Assembly: GCF_013694365.1 (NCBI RefSeq)
Contig: NZ_CP059275.1
Span: 248,001-312,000, forward strand
Reading direction: 5' to 3'
Length of the DNA stretch: 64,000 nt
Source of the DNA: Limosilactobacillus reuteri
GTDB lineage: Bacteria > Bacillota > Bacilli > Lactobacillales > Lactobacillaceae
The number at the start of each line of letters is the position of its first letter. The stretch's first letter is position 1. Below are positions 10,401-20,800 of the stretch, piece after piece. Below the pieces are notes generated by a model. It made no database searches. It was not told where the DNA came from and saw only the letters and a program-made list of their open reading frames with translations. The position numbers were made by a program, and so were the translations under genes.

Positions 10401-11652
10401 TTTAACTACGAAAGATGATAATCTGATAAAAAGTATTGATGAAATCAATACTAAATTGACTATTGCGAAGGGTGAAATACAAAGCAAGGTTAGTGAAACA
10501 AAGTTAGAAGATGTTCTGGATGGGAAAGGATATGCTACTACATCTTGGGCTCAGTCTACTTTTGCTCAAAAAAAAGATTCAATTACGCTAGAGACCGTGA
10601 GAGCTAATGTTAAGGATCTCACTAGGACTCAAAACATAGGGACAATTAATATAGATGATATGCGAACTGAAGGGCATTATTTTGTCGAAAATTTAATTGG
10701 CAATCCAATGACAGGTTGGGTGTACGTAGATGTTGTGGGGTCTCGAAGTGATCGGATTAGGCAAGATGTATATTCAGATGTAAGTCAAATGCACATGAAT
10801 AGAGTGCTTGTGGCGTCAAAATGGACCCCCTGGAAAGAACAAGTTAATGTAGATAATTTAATTTCCAAAATTAATATTGCCCCTGAGCAAATTACTATCG
10901 CATCAAATAAAATTATGATTGACGGAAATACCGATATTCATGGAGATTTAAGAGTTGATAGTGTGCGATTAATTGGACGTCATGGATTGGTCGATATGAG
11001 TGGCGATAGTGGAATTGCAATTGTAAATGAGCATGGACGTCTGGAATTAAATGCGGATGAAGTTAAGCTGGGATTTACTGATAAATTTGCTATAGGCTTA
11101 CAACCAACACAGTTAAATTTTTATGATAAGAAGAACGATTTTACCTCCCAAAGGTTAGCGGGAAGTGTTATGTTGACTAAGAGCAATTCCATTGATGCGG
11201 ATAGGTGCTTGTCTTTTGTCTATAATCCAAGAAAAGAATTTAACACATTCGACGATAACGGTGTGGCTCCATCTATGTCAATAGGGTATTATGATCCTAA
11301 AACTATGGTTGATCCAATGTACGGGGGACAGATTGTTGATCAAATTGTATTTTTATCACAAGACTTGAAGTATACATATGCCGATAGAGAGGGTACTTGT
11401 AAGAAAGGAATTCATTTTTTTGATAAAGTCTACGCAGAAAATGATGTGTCTATAAAAAATAACCATAGTATAGATGTAAGTGGTGCGTCATACATAATAT
11501 TCAACGGAGAGAAACTTCGTATAGGTTATGTAGTAGATAAAAAAGATGGTAACGTTTTATCATTATATAAAGTTAAACCCGATGGGAGCGTTGCCTCAGG
11601 AATCGGCTTTACTGATCACGGAACCATGATATATGGCGGTATCGTGCAGTAA
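7441..11652 (+). CDS. Phage tail fibre/gp58-like minor structural protein with several carbohydrate-binding-like modules
   Basis: A 1403-residue tail protein. The N-terminus (to about residue 270) is coiled coil, with many repeats of the form LDTVTNTVSKLDTQLKETA. Three beta-sandwich-like modules follow at about 8265-8725, 8995-9520 and 9640-10140. Each opens with an Asn-Leu element (NILLGTR, LNLIRNSS, INLATGT) and closes with a short Trp/Tyr-Pro-Asp element such as TPWEPNQED. A pyocin-knob-like region lies near 10630-10850, and a gp58-like stretch (IAPEQITIASNKIMIDG) leads into a C-terminal domain. It is likely a receptor-binding or side-fibre subunit. Codon use shifts near 9650, suggesting domain exchange. 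Confidence 0.6.
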   Translation: MEKTIKYLENGEYHYATVRSVGDLAQLKTNSKETLVEAINELWNGGGNADPSKAPKPEGYDQLVQDVADAVKNQQEISQQWIEWQNEEAQLTEERKQAYLQAMKEMQESIDKAKADAAALDDKTAKLDEQITKTFSDLDTSIQNMHEQLQKEADRMNQELIDTKSDLTKVRTDLQNAQLDNGRIHDELTNINGKFEHKVWQTDLDPLKEQIDRAETSVQQTKDELLGKASRQDLDTVTNTVSKLDTQLKETAKGVEISVKKDELGGEIAEALTNKTNILLGTRRFTTNNWQQREHVEICSDPWKGFLVAKQNSPIEGIQQAYDVKSGTTYTFSLFAKMDTLDDSNKPQIILAKNNLDTSLDTKIDVWRKEIDDITPDFKRYDLTFTPSEDCTIYPHVISNSNNPIFVCGYQLEIGKTSTPWEPNQEDVGDYVEKSEAQFNVYNDKIQALTEKQRQQGDTQEKLRTEVTQTAEGTKQVSENLKKTNDDITKLRGEFEVKADHMKSEYETYTNKAVGQISDSTLNLIRNSSFQNKDEDFAQWQNVSAKANVRQDENGLRWVELTQSGMTTDNIIGLTSNYFNIKQGKVTVAVDIKSGTKADLDIESVLTLELYDENKKRVDFTRLTLNDLGLNKSLLGDHQVHRGLYRLGIDRNDAKYMTVKAHLMRNGDLWFTNFSARLSSIDDGAYEPNPDDLNQQILKQNTKIEQNAKEVAIKANSVDVTRGIKSAIDGVDVGTINLATGTNKPFVMGYGIENTRWDDNSAYLPLPAKVKAGEILPQGDGFHFMLAKGKTYTQTIWIDTDASIIDSSKLQITWFTDDIGHNYQQAKLVRLGENSYKIISTYLWPGKSLKQVRLFDICQLNRVFDIERTGTYLKFRHPMLSEGNKSTDWSPSANDTSLEIKSAKNAAIKVSSDLIELSVRDISTSFNDKLNIKINEERAASQKFTTEGIEQVVSRVNEVNDHVSVLRSSTEATIKNLSDRVITEVNSLTTKDDNLIKSIDEINTKLTIAKGEIQSKVSETKLEDVLDGKGYATTSWAQSTFAQKKDSITLETVRANVKDLTRTQNIGTINIDDMRTEGHYFVENLIGNPMTGWVYVDVVGSRSDRIRQDVYSDVSQMHMNRVLVASKWTPWKEQVNVDNLISKINIAPEQITIASNKIMIDGNTDIHGDLRVDSVRLIGRHGLVDMSGDSGIAIVNEHGRLELNADEVKLGFTDKFAIGLQPTQLNFYDKKNDFTSQRLAGSVMLTKSNSIDADRCLSFVYNPRKEFNTFDDNGVAPSMSIGYYDPKTMVDPMYGGQIVDQIVFLSQDLKYTYADREGTCKKGIHFFDKVYAENDVSIKNNHSIDVSGASYIIFNGEKLRIGYVVDKKDGNVLSLYKVKPDGSVASGIGFTDHGTMIYGGIVQ

Positions 11653-11853
11653 ATGAATAATCAACAACAAACAGGAAAAGCAGAAAAGGTTGCAAGTAAG
11701 TTAATTAATAAATTAGCTTTAACAGAATTAGAATTGGCTAATCGCGAAGTTGATATTGATGAACTTAATGCCAGAATTCAACAATTAACTCAGGTTAACC
11801 AACAATTAAAAAGTCAACAAAATAAGTCAGCGGAAGAAAAGGAAGCCGCTTAA
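11653..11853 (+). CDS. Small coiled-coil phage protein
   Basis: A 66-residue acidic protein, helical over almost its full length with leucine/isoleucine heptads (ELELANREVDIDELNARIQQ) and a charged tail ending EEKEAA. It has no membrane segment. It comes between the long fibre gene and the 97-residue gene, whose C-terminus ends almost the same way (DKEAA). A fibre-assembly chaperone or tail accessory protein is possible. I do not recognise it. Confidence 0.4.
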   Translation: MNNQQQTGKAEKVASKLINKLALTELELANREVDIDELNARIQQLTQVNQQLKSQQNKSAEEKEAA

Positions 11854-12147
11854 ATGGCTTTACGAAAAACTAAGTCGATGTCGTTAACTGGGGAATCAGT
11901 AATTAATGGAACTACTGTTGTTCGTATGACAGCTAGTTTATCAACGACTGGTGGGACGGATTCAATTAATCAATATGTTCAGAATGTAGATTTGTATAAC
12001 GCAAATAAGCACGATGTACGTAAGGATATTTCTGAATTCCAAGATTATGTATACGAACAGCAAGACGCTATTGATGCCGAAGTTGCCGCTGATAAGGAAG
12101 CTGCAAAGGCTACTGGAGCTACCGATACAGATAAAGAGGCCGCTTAA
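11854..12147 (+). CDS. Small phage tail-associated protein of unknown function
   Basis: A 97-residue protein. The first half is beta-like (SMSLTGESVINGTTVVRMTA), and the second half is helical and acidic, ending DKEAA. Similar small proteins lie between fibre and lysis genes in lactobacillus phages, but I know of no defined function. It has no signal peptide, membrane segment or catalytic motif. The shared ending with the preceding protein may reflect common interaction or simple composition. Confidence 0.4.
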   Translation: MALRKTKSMSLTGESVINGTTVVRMTASLSTTGGTDSINQYVQNVDLYNANKHDVRKDISEFQDYVYEQQDAIDAEVAADKEAAKATGATDTDKEAA

Positions 12148-12432
12148 ATGATCGGTGGTGACAGCATGGACAAAGATAAAGAGCTTGAACTACTAATGGA
12201 TATTCAAGAAAAAGTCGGTCGAATTGACGAGAGACTTAAAAAAGTTGAAGATACAGATCGCAAAGCGGAAGAGGCGATTCGTTTAAGTGAAAAGAATGAA
12301 GAAAAAATTATTGAGCTTTCCGCAGCAGTTGAAGAACTTAAGGAAGGTCGAAAGTGGACCCAAAGAACTGCCATTGGTGCCATTATCAGTGCCGCAATTG
12401 CAGTTTTATCTTGGATTCACCCGCCATTCTAA
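12148..12432 (+). CDS. XhlA-like holin-associated membrane protein
   Basis: A 94-residue protein with a charged helical N-terminal domain (about 10-68) and one C-terminal membrane helix (about 73-89, AIGAIISAAIAVLSW), the layout of the haemolysin XhlA family. In PBSX-like phages XhlA works with a holin to open the membrane for the endolysin. The annotated ATG gives a leader MIGGDS, and a second ATG six codons in (12166) may be the real start. A holin gene follows directly. Confidence 0.68.
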   Translation: MIGGDSMDKDKELELLMDIQEKVGRIDERLKKVEDTDRKAEEAIRLSEKNEEKIIELSAAVEELKEGRKWTQRTAIGAIISAAIAVLSWIHPPF

Positions 12433-12690
12433 ATGAAAAAAGTATTGAATTTAATTAAAAATAAGGTAGTTAAGCCAGATGGAACACTTAATGGGAAGAT
12501 TATTAGTGGTTTAGTAGCACTAATCATTGTATTTGTACAACAAATCTTTGCCTGCTTTGGAGTTCAACCAAAAGGTGATGTGACTGCTTTTGTTGGACTT
12601 GCTAATACAGCGTTGACTATTCTTGGATTAGTTGGAGTATTGAGTGATCCAACGCCTGTGGAAGTTCCTGTTAAAGCGGAAAATAAATAA
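12433..12690 (+). CDS. Phage holin, phiLC3-like
   Basis: An 85-residue protein with a basic N-terminus, two hydrophobic helices (about 24-43 and 52-72) separated by a short turn with GVQPKGD, and a charged C-terminus. This matches small class II holins of the phiLC3 type. It should form the membrane lesion that times lysis, acting with the XhlA-like protein before it. The endolysin that would normally follow is some 20 kb further on. Confidence 0.68.
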   Translation: MKKVLNLIKNKVVKPDGTLNGKIISGLVALIIVFVQQIFACFGVQPKGDVTAFVGLANTALTILGLVGVLSDPTPVEVPVKAENK

Positions 12691-13299
12691 TTGGTACAAT
12701 TTAATAGTTTTTATAATGATCCAAATAATCGACAAATTCTTGAGGTTATTAATACACCTACGGGTGCTGTTACAATCTTTGAACCGTCAAAAGACGATGT
12801 TAATAAGATAATGCAGCTCAAAGAAATGGTAGATGCATTTAACCAAGAAAATGTCGATGAAAATTTACTAGATATTAATGGGACTACAATTTTAAAGGAA
12901 TTAATTCCTCTTCTTACAGATTTGGAAATTGATCCAGATATGACTGATGAAGAAATGGCTCAAATCATTGAAAATCCTACAGTGGAATTAAGTTTAATTA
13001 CGTCAGTCCTTTCAAGTGTAGTAACGAATATCTATACGTTAATGATTATGAACTTTAAGAATAATCTAGAATTGCGTAACATGGTGGATCAAACTGAAGA
13101 GATTTCTGATAGTGCTTTAGCTATGTTTATTTCTAAGCAATCTAAGACCGATGAAGGACGTAAGCAAATCGAAGAGATCAATAAGCAATCAGATAAGATC
13201 GTTAAGATGGAAACGGCTATTAAACAAGCTGAAGAAAAAGAAAACGCAAACGCAAAACCAGAGGAAGAGTCGCAAACTTCCGAAAAACAAGCTGGTTAA
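12691..13299 (+). CDS. Putative tail assembly chaperone
   Basis: A 202-residue protein starting at TTG. It has a beta-rich first 35 residues, a helical middle with acidic loops (DLEIDPDMTDEEM), and a strongly charged, disordered C-terminal tail rich in Glu/Lys/Gln. Tail assembly chaperones encoded before tape measure genes share this plan, and the tape measure gene lies two genes downstream. If real, a programmed frameshift product might also exist in the source genome, but no neighbouring second frame is preserved here to test that. Confidence 0.42.
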   Translation: MVQFNSFYNDPNNRQILEVINTPTGAVTIFEPSKDDVNKIMQLKEMVDAFNQENVDENLLDINGTTILKELIPLLTDLEIDPDMTDEEMAQIIENPTVELSLITSVLSSVVTNIYTLMIMNFKNNLELRNMVDQTEEISDSALAMFISKQSKTDEGRKQIEEINKQSDKIVKMETAIKQAEEKENANAKPEEESQTSEKQAG

Positions 13300-13824
13300 A
13301 TGTCTAGTTTTGTTATTGAAGGTACTTTAACCGTAGACATAAGTGGCCTAGAAGGATTAGCAGGAGAAATTCGCTCTGTAAGTATTAAGGCGCTTCAGGG
13401 TGAAATAAGAAAAGTAGCAGATCAAATATTAAGAGAATTAGTTGAGAAAGATTGGCCGGCAGGTCGGGCTTCTCCAGGATACGTTTCAACTGGTGAGTTA
13501 GTAGATGCCATCAATGTAACGGGTGGTGGGACTAGTTTATCTATTGAAATGGATGGTTCTCGCATGAGTATGAGTCCTCCTAGCACAGGAAATAGTGCAA
13601 ATGGAGACTGGGGTGGAATTGAAAGCTGGGGAATACATATGGGTGTACAGTCTCAGCCATTCAATGACGAAATGCCAGCATACCTTAACTATGGTGGTGG
13701 CGGACTTGTTCCACATCAAGGTACTCACTATTTTGATAATGCTTTTTCTAAATATGTAGAAATAATTCCTAAACTCCTTGCTGATGCTCTGCGTGCTGCT
13801 GGGTTTGAAGTATCTGGCGCATAA
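13300..13824 (+). CDS. HK97 gp10-like neck/minor tail protein
   Basis: A 174-residue protein with the pattern of HK97 gp10-like proteins: an N-terminal strand, a long helix (EIRKVADQILRELVEKDWP), a Gly-rich beta middle, and a C-terminal element HQGTHYFDNAF followed by a final helix. In related phages this family joins head and tail, usually encoded before the tail tube gene. Here it falls after it, next to the recombinase gene, which may be a true mosaic or a result of how the sequence was joined. Confidence 0.55.
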   Translation: MSSFVIEGTLTVDISGLEGLAGEIRSVSIKALQGEIRKVADQILRELVEKDWPAGRASPGYVSTGELVDAINVTGGGTSLSIEMDGSRMSMSPPSTGNSANGDWGGIESWGIHMGVQSQPFNDEMPAYLNYGGGGLVPHQGTHYFDNAFSKYVEIIPKLLADALRAAGFEVSGA

Positions 13825-14853
13825 TTGAAACGAAAAGAAGGATTAACGTATCAAACAAAAAGCGATAGAAAAATCGTCAGATATGCTACGAAAGCAAGAA
13901 TGGCGAAAGTAAATCCTAAAAACATTAAGATTTACGAGCGCTATCTTAAGAGTCGAATCATTCACAATTCTGACGTTAAAGATACTACATATAAGGTTTA
14001 TCACTCTTATATGAATATCTTCATGTGTTATATTGCAGAAGAATGGGACAATTTTTATCTTTTGGATGAAGATATGTTAGAAGATGAAATGATCGATGTA
14101 ATGGAAGGTTATATGGCTTTCCTTGCCGATGAATGTGGTAATGGTAAAAAAGTCATTAACACTAAATTAAGTGCTGTATCCAGTTTCTACCTATGGGCAA
14201 CTAAGCGAGGAATGATTCGAAATCATCCTTTTGATGGGAAATTAGACCGTATTAAGAATGCTCAAGATGAAAAGAAGATTTCAGTTCACTTTTTACACGA
14301 AGACAAGATCAATCAAATCTATAAAACTCTTGAAGAAGAAGCAGAGCCTGAGGGAGCAAGATATGATTATCAAGATAGATTGATTTGGGAGATTGCTTTT
14401 TATAGTGCTTGTCGTATCGGGGCATTATATAACTTAAGTTTATCTAATCTGAAACTTGATGAAAATAAATTCGTTGATATCAGAGAAAAGCGCGGAAAGC
14501 GAGTGGAAGTTCCATTTACAAATGAAACCAAGGAATTAATTAAGAAGTTCCTTAAGTGGCGTGAGGATAATGGAATTGACACAGATGCGTTCTTTGTTAA
14601 TCGCCTAGGTGGTCATATGAGTAAACAGGCCATGTCAATCCGTATTCGCAAAATAGGAGAAATTGTTGGTGTCGGTGATTTCAGAGCTCACAGTATTCGT
14701 AAGAGTCGATTAAACCAAGTTGGACAAAAAAATATTGAATTAGCCAAGCAATTAGCACACCACGAATCAATGGATACAACAGCACGCTTCTATATGGAAA
14801 AGAAGAGTGAAACAGCAACATTGAAAGAAATCGATGCATTGCTTTCAGAATAA
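13825..14853 (+). CDS. Tyrosine recombinase/phage integrase
   Basis: A 342-residue recombinase with a SAM-like core-binding domain (about 30-140) and a C-terminal catalytic domain. The active-site set is visible: Arg197 in SACRIGA, a Lys in the hairpin EKRGKR (222-226), His289 and Arg292 in AHSIRKSR, His312/313 in LAHHESM, and nucleophile Tyr323 in ARFYM. It would cut and rejoin DNA by a 3'-phosphotyrosine link. It could be the prophage integrase or a resolvase. Position between neck and tape measure genes is unusual for an integrase. Confidence 0.85.
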   Translation: MKRKEGLTYQTKSDRKIVRYATKARMAKVNPKNIKIYERYLKSRIIHNSDVKDTTYKVYHSYMNIFMCYIAEEWDNFYLLDEDMLEDEMIDVMEGYMAFLADECGNGKKVINTKLSAVSSFYLWATKRGMIRNHPFDGKLDRIKNAQDEKKISVHFLHEDKINQIYKTLEEEAEPEGARYDYQDRLIWEIAFYSACRIGALYNLSLSNLKLDENKFVDIREKRGKRVEVPFTNETKELIKKFLKWREDNGIDTDAFFVNRLGGHMSKQAMSIRIRKIGEIVGVGDFRAHSIRKSRLNQVGQKNIELAKQLAHHESMDTTARFYMEKKSETATLKEIDALLSE

Positions 14854-17800
14854 TTGGCAAGTAAAGAACTGTCAATAAAAGTTAAAGTTAACCTCCCAAC
14901 AGCAGGGGAAATTGAAAATCAGATTCAACGTTCTCTTCGTGGGTTAAAGGATATTAAGGTTGACGCAAATGTAAAATTAAAAGTTGGCAAACTTGGCAAT
15001 CTCAAACGCCAACTAAGAAATGCTCTTGGTAAAGAAAACTTTAGAGTAAACGCAAATGTTAAAGTACATGGAATGTCCGAATTAAATCGGGTGTCCAGTA
15101 AATTAAAAGAAATTAGACGTTTAGCAAATGAACCAATTAAGTTAAACGTTGATATGGGTGGACATGACTTTGATAAGTCCATCGAAGAGGCACGGCGAAA
15201 AGCTAATAAAGAGTTAGAGAATATTAGTCCTCATTCTTCAAGTGCAATGCTTACTGCTCAAAAAGAAATGCGAGCGCAACAACGTGCAATTGAAAAAGCA
15301 CAGAAAGAATACTTAAGAGCCCAAAATCAAGCAGTAAAAGCTAGTGACGAGCGTATTAAACAGAATATGCAACATTATGCTAGTCAGGTTGCCAAACAAC
15401 AGGAAGAGGCAGAAAGACAGTACGCTACAGCTGCTAGAAGAGCTGGATTAAGTGATTCAGAAATAAGCAAGAACGTTCTTGGCTTTAGAGAACAACCTAA
15501 AGCTAGAATGGCTGTTCGGAACAGTGAAATTCAACAACAAATTAAACAAGAAGAGGCGGCTTTACGTAATTATAAACGTGCAGTTGATGAGGCTACGCGC
15601 GCACAAGTTTCTATGGTTAAAGGTCGTGGAAATATTGGCGATAATCAGATTCGTGAACTTGGGAATGAGTATGAGAGGGCTGCGCAAAAGGTTCAAAAAT
15701 ATGCTAGAGCGTTAAGGAGCACATCACGTGCAGAAGAGGCGGCAGACTATAGAGCAGCTGCCGAATCCAAAGTTCGTATGGCCGAAGCAAAACGAGCTGA
15801 TGGCGAATATCGTAGAGTGCAAAGAGCTAAATCTAGTGGAACGGGCATCATGAACACACTTAATACGTGGGACGTACTTCAAACTGGTGCTATGGCCGTT
15901 GCTGGAGTTATTTCGGGCGTTAATGAAGTTGATAAAGCTATTACCAAAGTTACTAAAGTTGTCCCTGATAGCCAACGAGCAGTTAACCGATGGAAGAAGA
16001 ATATTTATCGTGATGCGGCTGAAGTAGGAAAGACCGCTCCTGAATTTGCATCGGCCGTTGAACAATGGGCTACTGCTGGATACAACTTAAAGCAATCAAA
16101 TAGATTAGCTAAGACATCTGTTATGGGATCGTTTGTTGGTGAAGTTCCTGTTAATGATATGGTTCGCTATATGTCAGTGCCAATGAAAGCTTTCCAAAAA
16201 GAAGGGCTTAAGTCGGTTGATATTGTTAATGCAATGAACCAGGTATCTAACAAACACGCTATCGAAATGGATGACTTGGGTCAAGCATATCAAAAGGCTA
16301 GTGCAACTATGGGTGCTACAGGTACAACATTCGCTCAAATGACTGGTATTATAACTGCCGCTCAAGAAGGTACTCGCGCCGGTGGTGACGCCATTGGTAC
16401 AGCCTTTAAGACAATTTCTGCTAACCTTGCACAAGTTGGGTCTGGAATTACTAAGCAAGCTCAAAATAAACGAGATTTCTTTGATAGCTTAGGGGTTCAG
16501 CTAAAAGATAGTAACGGAAATCTTAAATCAACTTATCAAATCATGGATCAACTTAGTAAAAAGTGGAAAACCATGAGTAAGAAAGACAAGAACACGGCGT
16601 CACTTTATGCAGCCGGGAAAAACCATGCCAATATTTTCTCGGCTACAATGGATAATTGGGGCACTGCCAAAGAGGCTATGAGAGAGGCTGAAGACCAGAA
16701 AGGATTGGGGACCTCTGGATCAGCTTATCAAGAAATGGAGAAACAAAAGCAATCTATCGAGTTCCAATTAAAAGGTTTGCAGGATACTTGGATGTCCTTC
16801 TTGCAAAATCTATCTGGCGGTAGAGAGGGTATTGGGCAAATGCTTTCAATTGCTACTGGATTTGGGAAAGCACTAGACGGATTGGCTGAAAATAAGCTTT
16901 TGTCTTCGACAGCAAGGTGGGGAATCTTATCTGCTGGGTTAATAATGGCACGTAAAGGTTTTGCTGCTGTTGCTGGTAGTTTTGGGGAAATGATTTCTCA
17001 AGGCAAAAAAGGCGACAGTTTTATTGAACGGCTTACGGGAATCAAGAAAAAGACAGATGCTGTAAAAGATAGTGGGAAAGAACTAAAAAACGCTTGGAAT
17101 GATTTATTAGGCAAGAGTAAGTCTAGCGAAAAATTACCTGGCGAAGCACTTGACGAAATGTCTCTTAAGTCCTCTAAAAAGAGTAGCGATGTAAATGGAA
17201 TTATTATTCCTGCGAATGTTAGTGATAGTACCCTAAAAATTAAAGAAAATACTACAGCTAAAAGAAAGAATGCTGAAGTAGACACAGAACTTTCCAAGGG
17301 CGCAAGAAAGGTTGGGGATTTATATACAACCCAAGGGGCTGCTATTGAGATGGCAACGGACAAAGCAAAGACCCATGGGAAAGTGATTACCAAAGTTTCA
17401 AAAGGTTGGGGCGTATTAAAGGCTGGAGCTGGTGTGCTAAGTGCTAGTCTTGGCTATGTTGGATTAGCGCTTGATGCAGTTACTATTGCTGGAGCTACTA
17501 TGGAGGCAATGGGAATTCATCCTATGAAAATGCTCCAAAAAGTAATGGACCCACTAGGGGAAAGTGCTAAGAGAACTGATGATTATTTCAATAAAATCGG
17601 AAAATCGGTATCTAAAGCAAGTGATGCCATTAACAATAATCGTTTAGTAACGGGGAGAACTTCATCTGACTTAAAACAACTAAAAGCTGTTTCTGATTCT
17701 CTTGGCTCCTTGGAACAAAAAGACGGAAAATATGTTGGCGATAATTTCGAAACCTTAAAAAATAATCTAAATTCAATCGCCAAACACAATGGATTGGATT

Positions 17801-20800
17801 TTAAAATTCGAGATGCCGATAGCGTTGATGTTGTTAATAAAAAGATTAAAACATTACAGGGGTTAGTTGAATCTGTAAAACAAGAAGATATAGCTTCTTT
17901 AATTGACAATACAACTAAAAGTGCTTCGGCCTTTAACAAGGTAATGTCAAAAAGTGGTCTTGAGCGTGCAGTCAAATCAACTAAAGATTATCGTGATTAC
18001 ATGAATGATATTGACAAAAAGTCAAGATCAATGTTTAATCGTCGCCCTGGAGAAAGCGCAAAAGAATACCGTCAAAGAAAGAAAAATGATTATTTAGATG
18101 AGATATGGAGGCCCGGAGAACGTAATGAAAGGTTCTGGAGTTCTAGTCAAGGGCAAAGAAATCTTAAAATTGCTCGACAGGCCCAGAAAAATAGAATTAA
18201 AGCTATCGATGCAATGGCTGATAATTTGTACGACGGTACAATAACAACCTCCAACGTTAGGTCTATGAATTCTGAGGGCCAAGGATATGCAACTTTAGGT
18301 GTTATTAAGAACTTACAGTCATTAAGTGGTAGTAAGGATACTAAACAAATTAATGATACCAAACAACAACTATCCGATATTTTAAAGGCTCTAGGTGCCT
18401 CTCAGTCTTCAATTAAATCAATACAAAATGCGGCAACAAGTTCAAAATACGCCTCAGGTGATTTATTAAAGGGACTTTTCTCAACGCCGTTAGACAGTCA
18501 AATAATTGCTGCCTGGGCTGGTATTGGGCCAAAATATCAATCCCAACATCCAAATGATTGGAAACAAACTACTGTTGCCGATCAACAAAAAGTAGATACT
18601 TATAGAAATAAGCATCAAGACGCAAATGTATCTGGTTTAGTAGACCCAGAGACTAATATAGTTAATTGGGATAAATTAGCAGGCTTTAACAACAAAACCA
18701 CATACGGAAAAGGGAAAGGTCGATTAAACGCTGTAGGCATTAAGGGCCCTATGGAAGCTAATCAGATCTTAGCGGCCACAAACGGACTTGACTATGCGCC
18801 GTTAGATGTACTAAATAACATCCGGCAAGGGAAAGCGAGTCCAACACAGATTGCCGCAGTGACAAACAACCAGCATCGAGGCAAAAGCTCTGGTAAAGAT
18901 ATAGTTAGGGCTATAGCACAATCATCTACTAGCAAAAATAATTTAACCCCTAGTGCTATAGCCGGATTACAGCAACTGGCAGATGAAGGCTTGCTGTCGC
19001 AGAAGCAAGTAGACGATGCGGTACATTACCAGTCTAAAAATTATGATAGAAAAGGGAATGCTAAAACCAAGTCTGCGGCAAGAGATGCTCTGGGTCCAGG
19101 TAAAACAAATGCAGATACTTTCACTGATAAGACTAAGGGACTTTCTCGAAAGGATCGACAACAATTAGCCAAAGAGTACGCAAAAAATGGAAAGTTAAGC
19201 AAACAAGCTTACAATGATTTGCGTGAAAACGGAGATATAAAAGGATTACCTAAGTATGATAGGGTGAGACCTAAGCCTAAGCCTAAACAGGCACCGAAAA
19301 CGGCTGCTGAAATGGAAAAGAATATTGGCAAAGGCAAAGTTACGTCAGATCAATTGAAGAAAATGCAGTCTTATCTAAAGAATGATAAAGAGCGGCAAAA
19401 ACTTGCAATGGACTTAAAGAATAAAAATCAAGTTAAAGACGGGCCTTTAACAAAATTAAAAAATTGGCTATTCCCTCATGCTGAGGCAGCTACAAGAAGA
19501 GGCACTAATCCGAATGATCTGGGCGAACAAAAACAATCCAAAAAGCAGAATCCACTTCAAAACCTAAACAAGTCTCTTCGAAATAGTAGTGTTGGAAAAG
19601 CATTAGACAAGGTTTTTGGAGGCTTTAAAAAAGGTGGTATTTTTGGAGGACTTGGTAATTTACAGAAGATGAAGAATCAAGGCTTCCAAAGTTTATTTAA
19701 GGGAGCCGCTGGTGGTCTTGATAAATTACTCTTTGGAAAGAATGGGTTTAAGGGTACAAATTTAGGCAAAATATTCAGTGGTAAAAATAATCCATTTAAA
19801 GGCCTTCAAAAAGACTTTGGAAAGATGTTTTCAGGCAAAAATAACCCTATTAATAGTCTTAAAAAGAGTATGGGCAATCTATTTAGCGGCAAAAACAATC
19901 CTTTTAAGGGTATTAAGAATAGTTTTGATAAATTATTTGGTGGCAAAGGTAAAAATAAGCTGTCTCCAAAGATCGATACAAAAGGTATTAATAAACAGCT
20001 TAAAAGCTTGGGCGGCAAGAAAGGTACTAAGGTTAAGTTACAGGCTGACACGAAGGGGCTAACTAAGGACCTTAAAAACTTAGGAGGTAAAAAAGGTACC
20101 AAAGTAAAACTCCAAGCTGACACCAAAGGTTTAACAAAAGGTCTTAAGAATCTTGGTGGTAAAAAAGGTGTTAAAGTCAAATTACAGGCAGATACCAAAG
20201 GACTTACTAAGAGTCTTAAGAATCTAGGCGGAAAGAATGGAACAAAGGTTAAGCTTCAAGCTGACACTAAGTCTCTAACAAAGAGTTTATCTAATCTTGG
20301 TAAAGGTAAAGGAGTAAAAGTAAAGCTTCAAGCCGATACTAAGGGGTTAGACAAATCACTAAAGAGTCTCAAAGGCCTTAAGAAGTCACAAAACATTAAG
20401 ATTAATGTTTCTGGTAACGCTTCAAGCAAGATAAGTAAGATCAAATCTTCTCTAAATGGATTGAGTGGTAAGAGTAAGAATATCTCTATTAACGTTCGAG
20501 GTAATGCAGTTAGTCAGGTAAATAAAATAAAGTCTGCATTAAATGGGATAAAAGGTTCTAAGAATATCTCAATCAATGCCTCTGGTAACGCAGCTTCCTT
20601 TGCTTCCAAGGTTAAATCGTCACTAGCTGGAATCCATAATAAGAATGTAAATATCACCGCCTCTGGAAATGCCCAGCAAGTAATTAATCAAGTTAAGAGT
20701 TCTTTATCTGCTCTTCATGATAAGGCTATTACTATAACAGCTAACGATAATGCTACTGGTCCAATTAATAGAGTTAAGTCTGCTCGAAACTCTTTGAAGG

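Noticed and set aside
16900..19500. Peptidoglycan hydrolase domain within the tape measure protein
   Set aside because: I looked for lysozyme, NlpC/P60 and M23 motifs and found none; the region is helical, basic and low complexity.
19806..20198. Minus-strand 130-residue frame opposite the tape measure repeats
   Set aside because: It is the antisense shadow of the repeat units and has no independent protein features.
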